A stretch of 50,937 nt of DNA from UBA1447 sp964568955 (GTDB taxonomy: Bacteria > Bacillota > Clostridia > Oscillospirales > Acutalibacteraceae): the NCBI GenBank assembly GCA_964568955.1, contig CAZMSM010000008.1, forward strand, positions 1 to 50,937. Direction: 5' to 3'. The notes beneath the pieces are model-generated. The model made no database searches. It worked only from the letters and a program-made list of their open reading frames with translations, and was not told the origin of the DNA. Shown here one piece after another: positions 43,116 through 50,937 of the stretch. The position numbers were made by a program, and so were the translations under genes. The first letter of the stretch is position 1; each line of letters begins with the position of its first letter.

Positions 43116-44417
43116 ATGCACAATTACTTTAATGCGGAGATTGAAACCGCCTCCCGTGAATACCTGCATGCTGTTCAAAGCGCGCGATTGATAAAAATGG
43201 TTTACAGTTGTTACAACAACGTTCCTTTTTATAAAAAGAAGTTTGACGAGATGGGTCTGTTGCCGCAGGATATAAAATCGATAGACGATATTTCAAAACT
43301 TCCCTTTACCGTAAAGCAAGATTTGCGTGACAACTATCCATTTGATTTGTTTGCCGTACCAAAAGAAGAGGTTGTTCGTATTCATGCCTCTTCCGGTACG
43401 ACGGGCAAACAAACGGTTGTCGGTTATACCAAAAGAGATATTGACCACTGGTCCGAAGGGTGCGCAAGAGCCATTGTCGCCGCAGGTGGCACAGAGTCGG
43501 ACTCCGTGCATATTTCTTACGGTTACGGCCTCTTTACCGGTGGCCTCGGCCTTCACTACGGTGCGGAAAAAATGAACGCCACCGTGATCCCCGTGTCCTC
43601 GGGTAACACAAGCCGCCAAGTACAAATTTTGCAAGATTTTGCTTCTGATATTCTCTGCTGTACGCCTTCTTACGCCCTGTTTATTGGTGAAACGATCAAG
43701 GAAATGGGTGTAGACCCGAAGAGCTTGCCCGTGCGCGCGGCTATCTGTGGTGCAGAGCCGTGGAGCGAGAATATGCGAAAAGAAATTGAAAAGTCACTGG
43801 CTGTTAAAGCTTATGATATTTACGGCCTTTCGGAGATCGCCGGCCCCGGTGTCGGCTATGAGTGTTGTGCACAAGACGGTATGCATATTTGCGAAGATTT
43901 TTTCTACCCTGAGGTTCTGGACTCGGAAACGCTGGAGCCCTTGCCGGACGGTGAGTTCGGGGAGCTGGTGTTTACCTGTATCGGCAAAGAAGCCTTGCCG
44001 CTTGTGCGTTACAGAACCCGTGACATATCCGCGCTCACGCATGAAAAATGCGCTTGCGGTCGAACACTTGTCAAAATGCAAAAACCGCGTGGCCGTTCGG
44101 ACGATATGCTGATTATACGCGGCGTAAATGTTTTCCCCTCCCAAGTGGAGCATGTGATTCTTTCCTTGGGGATGGAACCCAATTATCAAATCGTCGTTGA
44201 CCGTGTTCATAACCTTGATGTTATGACGGTGAAGGTTGAAATGTCGGAAGCCCTTTTTTCGGACTCGGTGCGCAAAATTGAAGAGACGGAGATTAGAATC
44301 CGTTCTGCCTTGCAAGATACCCTGGGTGTTGCGGCAACCGTACACCTTGTCGAACCCCGTACGCTTCCCCGTTCGGAAGGCAAAGCGGTAAGGGTCTTGG
44401 ATAATCGAAAACTTTAA
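43116..44417 (+). CDS. paaK: Phenylacetate-CoA ligase family protein
   Basis: This adenylate-forming enzyme joins aryl acetates and CoA with ATP, or runs in reverse on aryl-acetyl-CoA made by IorAB to conserve ATP. The 433-aa product has NVPFYKKKFDEMG, the AMP-binding loop ASSGTTGKQTVVGYT near residues 92-106, GAEPWSENMR, YDIYGLSEIAGPGVG, and a C-terminal GRSDDMLIIRGVNVFPSQ hinge. AAAGGA favours ATG 43116 over TTG 43107. It is directly followed by an ACT-domain gene, a common arrangement. Confidence 0.93.
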   Translation: MHNYFNAEIETASREYLHAVQSARLIKMVYSCYNNVPFYKKKFDEMGLLPQDIKSIDDISKLPFTVKQDLRDNYPFDLFAVPKEEVVRIHASSGTTGKQTVVGYTKRDIDHWSEGCARAIVAAGGTESDSVHISYGYGLFTGGLGLHYGAEKMNATVIPVSSGNTSRQVQILQDFASDILCCTPSYALFIGETIKEMGVDPKSLPVRAAICGAEPWSENMRKEIEKSLAVKAYDIYGLSEIAGPGVGYECCAQDGMHICEDFFYPEVLDSETLEPLPDGEFGELVFTCIGKEALPLVRYRTRDISALTHEKCACGRTLVKMQKPRGRSDDMLIIRGVNVFPSQVEHVILSLGMEPNYQIVVDRVHNLDVMTVKVEMSEALFSDSVRKIEETEIRIRSALQDTLGVAATVHLVEPRTLPRSEGKAVRVLDNRKL

Positions 44418-44457
44418 ACCAAACGTGTAAGCGACAATTTATGAAGGAGGAATACTT

Positions 44458-44886
44458 ATGTCAATCAAGCAAATTTCAATTTTTGTTGAAAACAAGCCGG
44501 GCAGGTTGGCGAATATCACCACCATGCTCGCAAAGAAAGACATTGATATCCGTGCTCTTTCCATTGCCGACACCACCGATTACGGCATTTTGCGCCTGAT
44601 TGTCAGCCGGCCGGACGAAGCGGTTGAAATTATCCGTGAAGAGGGCATGACGGTTTCCTCAACCGATGTAATCGGTATTGTTATCCCGGACGAGCCGGGC
44701 GGGTTTGCCAAGGCAATCAATGTGCTTGCGGACAAAGGTATTGGTGTGGAATACGCATACGCCTTTATCACCCCTGAACACGGGAAGGCCTATATCATTA
44801 TCCGAGTGGCGGACAACGACATTGCAACGGAAATCTTGTCGACAGCCGGCATTCAGCTTATTGAACAAACAGATATTTTTAAATAA
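44458..44886 (+). CDS. Tandem ACT-domain protein
   Basis: The 142-aa product consists of two ACT domains: one starting SIKQISIFVENKPGRLANI, the other starting with VIGIVIPDEPGGFAKAI near residue 70. ACT domains bind amino acids and signal their level. This gene commonly ends iorAB-paaK operons of Clostridia and archaea and probably senses an aromatic amino acid to tune the pathway. AGGAGG precedes ATG 44458. A terminator follows the stop. Confidence 0.9.
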   Translation: MSIKQISIFVENKPGRLANITTMLAKKDIDIRALSIADTTDYGILRLIVSRPDEAVEIIREEGMTVSSTDVIGIVIPDEPGGFAKAINVLADKGIGVEYAYAFITPEHGKAYIIIRVADNDIATEILSTAGIQLIEQTDIFK

Positions 44887-44891
44887 TTTGC

Positions 44892-44941
44892 AAACGGCTC
44901 TTTTACCGCGGACAGCCCGCAGGTCGGCGGGAGAGCCGTTT
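44892..44941 (+). terminator. Rho-independent terminator of the ior operon
   Basis: AAACGGCTCT (44892-44901) pairs with AGAGCCGTTT (44932-44941), with an inner CCCGC/GCGGG stem, and ends in TTTT. It lies only 20 bp before the GH29 start. Confidence 0.85.
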
Positions 44942-44960
44942 TGCCTAAAGGAAGAAGAGT

Positions 44961-46250
44961 ATGTATAAAAACAATTGGGAGTCCCTCAACGCCCGCCCAA
45001 TACCCTCATGGTTTGAGGATGCCAAATTTGGTATCTTCATCCACTGGGGGTTATATTCTGTCCCGGCATATGCCCCAAAGGGTAATTATGCCGAATGGTA
45101 CGGTTACCATATGCACGAAAAAGACAACCCGACTTATAAGTTTCATATCGAGCAATTCGGTGAAAACTTCAAATATGCCGACTTTGTCAAAGACTTTAAA
45201 GCGGAACTCTTCGATGCAGACCAATGGGTAGAGCTGTTTGAAAAATCCGGTGCAAAATACATCAACATTGTCTCCAAACACCACGATGGATTTTGTATGT
45301 ATCAGAGCGATTATGCCTGGAATTGGAACAGCGTTGATGTCGGACCGCATAAGGATTTTTGTGCACAGCTGAAGGCTGCGTGTGATAAGACCGATGTAAA
45401 ATTCGGTGCCTACCACTCCGTATATGAGTGGTATCATCCGCTTTATCTCAAAGACCCGGAACAGTATGCGGTGGAACACCTGATTCCCATGCTAAAGGAG
45501 TTCATCGAAAAATATCAGCCGCACACCTTGTTTACAGACGGGGAGTGGGAACACGAAAGTGCTGTCTGGCACAGTACGGACTTTTTAACCTGGCTTTACA
45601 ATGAATCAAGCGTTAAAGACTTCATCGTGCCAAACGATCGCTGGGGCAAGGAAACAAGGGGACGCTTAGGCGGCAACTTTACCTCCGAGTACGGTATGAT
45701 TGAAGGCGGCAGAAGTATTGAGGAGCTTGAGGACAAAAGAGTCTTTGAAGAGTGTCGTGGTATCGGCGCTTCTTTCGGCTTTAACCGCATCGAAGACCTT
45801 GGTTTTTATGCATCGGCAGAGGACTTAATCGAAATGCTGGTAGATTTAGTCAGTGCCGGGGGTAATTTCCTGCTCAATGTCGGTCCCGCGGCGGACGGCA
45901 CTATTCCTGTGATTATGCAAGAGCGCCTCCTGCAAATCGGTGAATGGCTGGAACTCAACGGCGAAGGTATTTACGCCAGTCGCAAATACAAAAAAAGCAC
46001 ACAAAAAGAGGTTTGTTATACCAAGCGGGACGGTCATATATACGCTTTTCTCAAACGCTTTCCCGCAGGTGAAGTCGTTTTGAACGATGTTGACTTTAGT
46101 GAAGATATGAAAGTGTCGCTTTTAGGCGCACCCGAAAAAATTGAAACCGCAAACGAAAACGGCCGATTAAAGCTTATTATCCCCACCCTCAATCCGGACA
46201 AAATCAAAGCAGAATATATTTATGTGTTTAAGCTGACAAAAGAGCAATAG
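44961..46250 (+). CDS. Alpha-L-fucosidase, GH29
   Basis: The 429-aa product shows GH29 features: WFEDAKFGIFIHWGLYSVP at the N-terminus, YINIVSKHHDGFCMYQS near residues 99-115, a catalytic Asp193 in LFTDGEWE, and LVSAGGNFLLNVGPAADGTI near residues 296-315. A small C-terminal beta domain follows. It has no signal peptide, so it is cytoplasmic and probably acts on imported fucosylated glycans. It is distinct from the shorter GH29 at 26855. AAAGGAAG precedes ATG 44961. Confidence 0.95.
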   Translation: MYKNNWESLNARPIPSWFEDAKFGIFIHWGLYSVPAYAPKGNYAEWYGYHMHEKDNPTYKFHIEQFGENFKYADFVKDFKAELFDADQWVELFEKSGAKYINIVSKHHDGFCMYQSDYAWNWNSVDVGPHKDFCAQLKAACDKTDVKFGAYHSVYEWYHPLYLKDPEQYAVEHLIPMLKEFIEKYQPHTLFTDGEWEHESAVWHSTDFLTWLYNESSVKDFIVPNDRWGKETRGRLGGNFTSEYGMIEGGRSIEELEDKRVFEECRGIGASFGFNRIEDLGFYASAEDLIEMLVDLVSAGGNFLLNVGPAADGTIPVIMQERLLQIGEWLELNGEGIYASRKYKKSTQKEVCYTKRDGHIYAFLKRFPAGEVVLNDVDFSEDMKVSLLGAPEKIETANENGRLKLIIPTLNPDKIKAEYIYVFKLTKEQ

Positions 46251-46295
46251 GGCATTTTGCCATTGCTTTCGAACAAAGAGAAAGAGGTTAAAACG

Positions 46296-47156
46296 ATGCA
46301 TGATATTGTTATTATCGGGAAAGGCCCCGCCGGTATTTCCGCAGCACTTTATGCCGTTCGTGCGGGGATGAAAACCCTTGTCATCGGCAACGGAATCGGC
46401 ATGCTGGAAAAAGCCGAGCAAGTAGATAATTACTACGGGTTAGAAAAATCTTTGTCCGGTACGGAAATACAGCGACGCGGTGAGGAGCAATTGGCTGCCC
46501 TTGGCGGCGAACTTGTCCATGCCGAAGTCACGGGTATCGGCTTTGGCGAAGGCTATCTTGTCGAAACCGACACGGACGAGTTCCCGTGTAAAGCTGTTAT
46601 TATCGCCGTGGGTAAATCCTTTAAAAGAGTCAAAATAGCCGGCATCGGTGATTTTGAAGGTAAGGGTGTCAGCTATTGCGCCGTTTGCGATGGGTTTTTC
46701 TTTAAAGAAAAAGTGCTGGGGGTTCTGGGCGACGGTAATTACGCTTTGAAAGAAGCAAAGCATCTGGCCGGTTTTGCGAAAGAAATTACGATATTTACGA
46801 ATGGCAAACCATTTACCGCAACGGGCGAAAATAGCTTTGCTGTGGAAACGGGTGCAGTCGAAAAGTTGACGGGGGACGGCAAGTTACAAGCGCTTGTCCT
46901 GCAAGATGGGCGTGAAAAAGCGATTGATGGTTTGTTTGTAGCGGTCGGTCAGGCTTCCGCCATCGATTTTGCCCTCAAACTCGGTATAGAAGTAGTTAAT
47001 GGCAACATTACAGTCAATGCAGATGGCATGACCAATTTGCCTGGCATTTTTGCCGCCGGTGACTGTATCGGTGGGTTAAACCAAATGTCCACTGCCGTGG
47101 GCGAGGGTGCCCTTGCCGGCCAGCGTGCCGCCGAGTATGTTAAAAAGAATAAATAG
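46296..47156 (+). CDS. Thioredoxin-reductase-like NAD(P)/FAD oxidoreductase
   Basis: The 286-aa product has the FAD loop IVIIGKGPAGISAALYAVRA, the redox pair CAVCD (Cys-x2-Cys) near residue 130, a second nucleotide loop LGVLGDGNYALKEAKHLAG, and the C-terminal FAAGDCIGGLNQ. It is shorter than TrxB (about 310-320) and reads like a thioredoxin reductase or ferredoxin-dependent relative. No thioredoxin gene is adjacent. AAAGAGG precedes ATG 46296. The next gene follows 45 bp later. Confidence 0.85.
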   Translation: MHDIVIIGKGPAGISAALYAVRAGMKTLVIGNGIGMLEKAEQVDNYYGLEKSLSGTEIQRRGEEQLAALGGELVHAEVTGIGFGEGYLVETDTDEFPCKAVIIAVGKSFKRVKIAGIGDFEGKGVSYCAVCDGFFFKEKVLGVLGDGNYALKEAKHLAGFAKEITIFTNGKPFTATGENSFAVETGAVEKLTGDGKLQALVLQDGREKAIDGLFVAVGQASAIDFALKLGIEVVNGNITVNADGMTNLPGIFAAGDCIGGLNQMSTAVGEGALAGQRAAEYVKKNK

Positions 47157-47201
47157 GCAATGCCCATCGCTTCTAAAATATCCCGAACAGGAGGTTCCCG
47201 C

Positions 47202-48656
47202 ATGACTCTTACTTCTACCATAGGCATTGTCGCATTCGTCGCCTTTGCCTCCCTCGCCGGGTCTTACGGCTGGGGTATGCGCGGGTGCAAAATCGGTGGC
47301 GAAAAGGGCGCTATGCTGCCCGGTGCTTTTCTGGGACTGATTTTTGCATGGTTTTCCGGTTCGGAGATTATCCGTGAAAATTTTTGGATATTTTCAGCCG
47401 TCGGCGCGTTAGCGATGTTTTTCGGCGGTACACAAACTTATGGTGAAACGCTTGGCTTTATCGTCAAGTCCAAGCCACCGGATAATTATGCCAAGGGGAT
47501 GTACGGCGTTCTCATAAAAGGTGCGCTGTGGTTTGGTATATTCGGCGCATTTATGGGGATTGCTTTTACAGCGATGACGGGTTCCTACTACAAATGGCAG
47601 GATTTTATCATCTTTTTCTCCCTGCTTGTTCCGTTGCGCTTTATCGGCATTCTGCTGTTTAATCGACCGCTCAATCCAAAAGAAAACAAGTTTCCAAAGT
47701 TCTACTTTTCCGCCACCCGTCAAGAAAGTTGGGGTGGGCTACTTTTCCTGCTCGTCATGTTAATCATTTTAATGGCCGTTAGGCGCGACACTTTTTCCTT
47801 GTTGTTCTGCCTTACCGGGGTTCTCAGCGGTTCACTTGGCTGGGCGCTTGGCATCAACCTCTTTTATCTGGCCAATCATCCGCTTAAAAGCGGCAGGTAC
47901 TTATATGGCTCTTTGCAGAAAAAGGGTTTCATCGGTGGCTGGAAAATTATGGAGTTCACCCTCGGTGCCGTCGGTGGGCTAGGCACTGCACTGTATTTCT
48001 GCCTAAACTATGCCAAACTGCAGACAATAACCGGCATCATTGATGCAAACGGAGCACTTTGGAACCCGCTTGCGGGCAAGCAGAACACGGCAGCCTGGGT
48101 TTCACTCGTTCTTATCTTAGTGACCGGTTTTCAATACCTGTTCCAAAGCACTTACCGAAAAAATGTAAAAGCAAAAAGCAAAACAGACTACCTCGGTCTG
48201 CTTTTTGAGTGGCTTGAACAACCCTTCTATTCCTACATTCCGCTGATGTTTATACTGCTCGGCGGTGTAAAAACAGCTCAGATTGTATCTTTCTTTGTCA
48301 TGTTCTGGGTCATTGCGGAAATGGACTTTTTCGAACGCTTTATTCAAAAAAAGACACGTTGGTTGTGGTTCATCGTTTTTATCGGCGGCTGCGTGGCGGT
48401 GCTTGCCGGCGAGATATTCTTACCCAACAGCTATACGGCATGGCAGACTTGGCTCTTGTACTGTGTAGCATATGAGTTTTTTGAAATCTGCTGGGTGATA
48501 CAAGTTAGTAAGGACCAACAGAAAAAGCAAGAAGCGGGGAGCGAGAAAAAGCCGTTTTACAAGCGGTTGCGGCGACTGAACGAACCGCTCGTTCACGGGT
48601 ATTTCCTGCTACAAATCACGGCGCTTTTGATTATCGGCTTCTTTGTGTTCCGCTAA
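47202..48656 (+). CDS. Polytopic membrane protein of unknown function
   Basis: I do not recognise a named family. The 484-aa product has about 12-13 hydrophobic segments. A glycine-rich motif GSYGWGMRGCKIGGEKGAML lies near residues 20-39, and a similar pattern, GSLGWALGINLF with GGWKIMEFTLGAVGGLG, lies in the middle, suggesting an internal repeat of a transport-like fold. The C-terminal third is less conserved in appearance and ends in a charged loop and a final membrane segment. AGGAGG precedes ATG 47202. It is probably cotranscribed with the flavoprotein upstream, and glycan uptake or export is possible but unsupported. Confidence 0.7.
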   Translation: MTLTSTIGIVAFVAFASLAGSYGWGMRGCKIGGEKGAMLPGAFLGLIFAWFSGSEIIRENFWIFSAVGALAMFFGGTQTYGETLGFIVKSKPPDNYAKGMYGVLIKGALWFGIFGAFMGIAFTAMTGSYYKWQDFIIFFSLLVPLRFIGILLFNRPLNPKENKFPKFYFSATRQESWGGLLFLLVMLIILMAVRRDTFSLLFCLTGVLSGSLGWALGINLFYLANHPLKSGRYLYGSLQKKGFIGGWKIMEFTLGAVGGLGTALYFCLNYAKLQTITGIIDANGALWNPLAGKQNTAAWVSLVLILVTGFQYLFQSTYRKNVKAKSKTDYLGLLFEWLEQPFYSYIPLMFILLGGVKTAQIVSFFVMFWVIAEMDFFERFIQKKTRWLWFIVFIGGCVAVLAGEIFLPNSYTAWQTWLLYCVAYEFFEICWVIQVSKDQQKKQEAGSEKKPFYKRLRRLNEPLVHGYFLLQITALLIIGFFVFR

Positions 48657-48698
48657 AAAGGTCTATTTTTGAATAAGCAATTAAATGTTTCGCACCTG

Positions 48699-48727
48699 TT
48701 TACTTTCACGATGCGATGTGGTAAACT
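48699..48727 (+). promoter_or_regulatory. Promoter of the yerC operon
   Basis: TTTACT (48699-48704), 17 bp and TAAACT (48722-48727), 25 bp before the GTG start. The his-type palindrome is not present here. Confidence 0.55.
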
Positions 48728-48752
48728 ATGTTTGTCTTGAGGAGGCGTAACA

Positions 48753-49049
48753 GTGAACAATAAATTAAAAAATGAGAATACTGATTTCCTATTCAAAGCC
48801 ATCTTAACGCTTGAGAATATGGAAGAATGCTATGAGTTCTTTGAAGACTTATGCACAGTTATTGAAATTAAAGCGCTCTCCCAGCGTATTGCGGTCGCTA
48901 AAATGCTCAGCGAAAAAAAGGTGTATAGCGACATTGTGAAGGAGACGGGCGCGAGCACCGCAACCATCAGCCGGGTGAACCGCTCACTGACTAACGGGTG
49001 CGACAGTTACGAAAAGATATTCGCAAGGATGGAAGAAGACGAAAAATGA
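48753..49049 (+). CDS. yerC: YerC/YecD-family TrpR-like transcriptional regulator
   Basis: The 98-aa product matches the TrpR-superfamily YerC group: a helical core with LTLENMEECYEFFEDLCTVI and a helix-turn-helix at VYSDIVKETGASTATISRVN near residues 58-77. YerC-like proteins have been proposed to repress histidine genes in Firmicutes. The his promoter in this window carries an 18-bp palindrome over its -10, which makes this the best candidate regulator, though it is unproven here. The GTG start follows GAGGAGGCG. Its stop overlaps the methyltransferase start (ATGA). Confidence 0.9.
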   Translation: MNNKLKNENTDFLFKAILTLENMEECYEFFEDLCTVIEIKALSQRIAVAKMLSEKKVYSDIVKETGASTATISRVNRSLTNGCDSYEKIFARMEEDEK

Positions 49050-49810
49050 GCAGCTACGGTATTTTTGCCCGGTTTTATGACAAGTTGACCGGTAATGTCG
49101 AATATGAAAAGCGTGCGGAATATTTTCGCACGCTTCTTTCCGCAAACGGGGTAAAGGGTGGCTCTGTGTTGGACCTCGCTTGCGGTACAGGTCGATTGCT
49201 TTATGAAATGGCGGCGTTCGGCTTTGATGTTATCGGCGTGGATGCGAGTGCGGAGATGCTTTGCATCGCCCAATCACATCCAAAGGCCGGTGAAGTCAAG
49301 CCTTTGTTGCTGTGCCAGCGTATGCAAAACCTTGACTTGTATGACACCGTGGACGCTGTTGTGTGCAGTTTAGATAGCATCAACCACCTCACCTCCCCTC
49401 AAGATGTTAAGGCGGCCTTCGGGCGGGTATCCTTGTTCCTAAACCCCGGCGGCGTCTTTGTTTTTGATGTCAACACCGTTTTTAAACATAGGAACATCCT
49501 TGCAAACAATACCTTTGTTTATGATTTGGACGAACTCTATTGTGTCTGGCAAAACGAGTTAGATAGCGATACAGATACGGTAGAAATTACACTCGATTTT
49601 TTCCAAGAGGATGGGGACGCGTATTACCGCAGTTCGGAATCCTTTTCCGAGCGCGCTTATTCGCTTGACCAACTGCAAAAATGGCTTGAGCATGCAGGCT
49701 TGACGGTAACCGGTATTTATGAAGAATTAACACAAAATCCCCCGCGGGAGGACACGCAAAAGCTGGTCTTTACTGCAGTAAAACAGCATATAAATGCTGT
49801 AGGAGGGTGA
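49046..49810 (+). CDS. SAM-dependent methyltransferase
   Basis: The 254-aa class I methyltransferase has a motif I VLDLACGTGRLLYEMA near residues 43-58, a motif II GVDASAEML, and VDAVVCSLDSINHL for motif IV. The substrate is unknown. The ATG overlaps the yerC stop, and hslO starts three bases after its own stop, so yerC, this gene and hslO form one operon. The frame is open upstream to 48998 but the overlap start is preferred. Confidence 0.85.
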   Translation: MSSYGIFARFYDKLTGNVEYEKRAEYFRTLLSANGVKGGSVLDLACGTGRLLYEMAAFGFDVIGVDASAEMLCIAQSHPKAGEVKPLLLCQRMQNLDLYDTVDAVVCSLDSINHLTSPQDVKAAFGRVSLFLNPGGVFVFDVNTVFKHRNILANNTFVYDLDELYCVWQNELDSDTDTVEITLDFFQEDGDAYYRSSESFSERAYSLDQLQKWLEHAGLTVTGIYEELTQNPPREDTQKLVFTAVKQHINAVGG

Positions 49811-49813
49811 CCG

Positions 49814-50689
49814 ATGGGTAAACTTGTTCGCTGCATATCAAACGACGGTACCGTTACCGTTATAGCGGCCGACACCACCGACATGGTGGAGCAAGCACAG
49901 CAAATTCACACGACATCTGCCGTCACATCGGCTGCTTTGGGGCGGCTACTTACAGCCGCTTGCTTTATGGGCACCGTGCTCAAGAATGACACCGACAACG
50001 TCACGCTACGCATCAACGGCGGTGGACCCGCAGGCTCAGTGATTGCCGTGGCGGACAGCAAAGGCAATACCCGCGGCTACGTGTCTAACCCGATTGTCGA
50101 AATCCCACTGAGCGAAAAAGGGAAACTCGATGTCGGTACCGCAGTAGGTACAGACGGAACGCTCATGGTGATGAAGGATTTAGGACTTAAAGAACCCTAT
50201 ATAGGTCAAGTCCCGATTGTATCGGGCGAAATTGCCCAAGACATCACAAGTTATTACGCAGTCAGCGAACAAACACCGACAGTCTGCGCCTTAGGTGTGT
50301 TGGTCAACACCGATTTAAGCATCAAAGCCGCAGGAGGGTTTATCATTCAGTTGCTACCAACGGCAGCTGACGACGCCATAGACGCTGTGGAACGCTGTAT
50401 TAAAGGAATTGAACCCGTAACCGCAATGCTCTCAAAAGGCATGACACCGGAAGAGATTTGCAGAAAAGTCTTGCCGGAGTTTGAACTGGAAGTGCTGGAC
50501 ACCGCGGAGCCTGCATATGTGTGCAACTGCTCCGCACAAAGGGTCATCAAAGCCCTCATCAGCATCGGTGCCGAGGAGCTGGAATCCATCGCGCAAGACG
50601 AGCGCACGGAAGTCTGCTGCCACTTTTGTTCCAAACGATATATCTTTACGCCGGACGAGATAAAAAGTATTCTGGCAGACGCAAAATAA
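49814..50689 (+). CDS. hslO: Hsp33 redox-regulated chaperone
   Basis: Hsp33 is a cytoplasmic holdase activated by oxidation of a zinc-bound Cys cluster. The 291-aa product has the family N-terminus and GGGPAGSVIAVADSKGNTRG, QTPTVCALGVLVN, and the zinc site CNCS plus CHFC near residues 238-271. GGAGGG precedes ATG 49814. It is the last gene of the yerC operon, and tRNA genes follow. Confidence 0.96.
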   Translation: MGKLVRCISNDGTVTVIAADTTDMVEQAQQIHTTSAVTSAALGRLLTAACFMGTVLKNDTDNVTLRINGGGPAGSVIAVADSKGNTRGYVSNPIVEIPLSEKGKLDVGTAVGTDGTLMVMKDLGLKEPYIGQVPIVSGEIAQDITSYYAVSEQTPTVCALGVLVNTDLSIKAAGGFIIQLLPTAADDAIDAVERCIKGIEPVTAMLSKGMTPEEICRKVLPEFELEVLDTAEPAYVCNCSAQRVIKALISIGAEELESIAQDERTEVCCHFCSKRYIFTPDEIKSILADAK

Positions 50690-50725
50690 ATTATCGGAAA
50701 ACACTTAAAAACTTGTTATTTTGTG

Positions 50726-50754
50726 TTGACAACAAGTCTTATTTATAGTATATT
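50726..50754 (+). promoter_or_regulatory. Promoter of the tRNA genes
   Basis: TTGACA (50726-50731), 17 bp and TATATT (50749-50754), followed by a short CGTCGC/GCGACG hairpin (50761-50780) before tRNA-Val. ACTTGTT/AACAAGT arms flank the -35 region. Confidence 0.7.
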
Positions 50755-50787
50755 ATACACCGTCGCCATTGGCAGCGACGATGGCTT

Positions 50788-50863
50788 GGGAGCATAGCTC
50801 AGCTGGTAGAGCACTTGCCTTACAAGCAAGGGGTCACAGGTTCGAAACCTGTTGCTCCCACCA
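50788..50863 (+). tRNA. tRNA-Val (anticodon TAC)
   Basis: A 76-nt cloverleaf with acceptor stem GGGAGCA/TGCTCCC, anticodon stem CTTGC/GCAAG with TAC in the loop, T-arm ACAGGTTCGAAACCTGT and an encoded CCA end. Confidence 0.95.
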
Positions 50864-50866
50864 AAT

Positions 50867-50937
50867 GGCCCGGTAGTTCAGCTGGTTAGAACGCTAGCCT
50901 GTCACGCTAGAGGTCGACGGTTCGAGTCCGTTCCGGG
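50867..50937 (+). tRNA. tRNA-Asp (anticodon GTC), cut by the window end
   Basis: It begins three bases after tRNA-Val. The anticodon stem CTAGC/GCTAG holds GTC, and the T-arm GACGGTTCGAGTCCGTT is intact. The window stops within the 3' acceptor strand (CCGGG), so the last bases and any CCA are missing. Confidence 0.93.

Overview
The window looks like a contig from a metagenome-assembled genome of an uncultured gut-type Clostridia bacterium (Firmicutes, probably near the Oscillospirales/Ruminococcaceae). The evidence is a PolC-type replicative polymerase, the order pyrH-frr-uppS-cdsA-dxr-rseP-ispG-polC, a HisZ plus short HisG pair, a YerC-type TrpR-family regulator, an indolepyruvate:ferredoxin oxidoreductase operon, and several host-glycan glycosidases. 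A run of exactly 100 N marks a scaffold join. The placement rests on gene content only, with no marker-gene comparison.

Layout. 1-6.5 kb: the end of a DUF6273 protein, a convergent GH89 alpha-N-acetylglucosaminidase, then bioY, a NagB-like sugar-phosphate deaminase/isomerase, a nucleoside-deaminase-type amidohydrolase and a histidine phosphatase. 6.6-16.5 kb: the housekeeping operon for UMP kinase, ribosome recycling, isoprenoid and phospholipid precursors, site-2 protease and PolC. This PolC lacks the exonuclease domain normally inserted in its PHP domain. 16.5-22.8 kb: a histidine operon hisZGDCBAIE without hisH or hisF, whose promoter carries an 18-bp perfect palindrome. 22.8-30 kb: an accessory stretch with a frameshifted acyltransferase and its DUF6320 partner, an M20 peptidase, a GH29 fucosidase, a YefM/RelE-type toxin-antitoxin pair, an AbiEi-like antitoxin followed by a wrecked toxin, and four MITE-like repeats with palindromic ends.

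30-38.9 kb: glycerate kinase, a 44-codon orphan gene with its own promoter and terminator, a GH4 glycosidase split by the N gap (the gap flanks are the same 55 bp, and merging them restores one intact frame), a DUF4143 ATPase, a divergent Gfo/Idh-DegT sugar-modification pair, and a dihydrolipoamide-dehydrogenase-like flavoprotein. 39-45 kb: a sodium:solute symporter behind a 35-bp dyad, then iorA-iorB-paaK-ACT for aromatic 2-oxoacid oxidation to acyl-CoA. 45-50.9 kb: a second GH29 fucosidase, a thioredoxin-reductase-like flavoprotein, a polytopic membrane protein of unknown function, yerC, a methyltransferase, hslO, tRNA-Val and a truncated tRNA-Asp.

How it fits together. The GH89, GH29, GH4 and NagB-like enzymes lack signal peptides, which fits intracellular breakdown of imported host-type oligosaccharides (GlcNAc, fucose). 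The symporter and the ior operon may form one aromatic amino-acid fermentation unit. The yerC gene is a plausible source of the repressor for the his palindrome 32 kb upstream. The strongest leads for follow-up are the exonuclease-less PolC, the his operator/YerC pair, the palindrome-ended repeats, and the dyad shared between the symporter and ior promoters.
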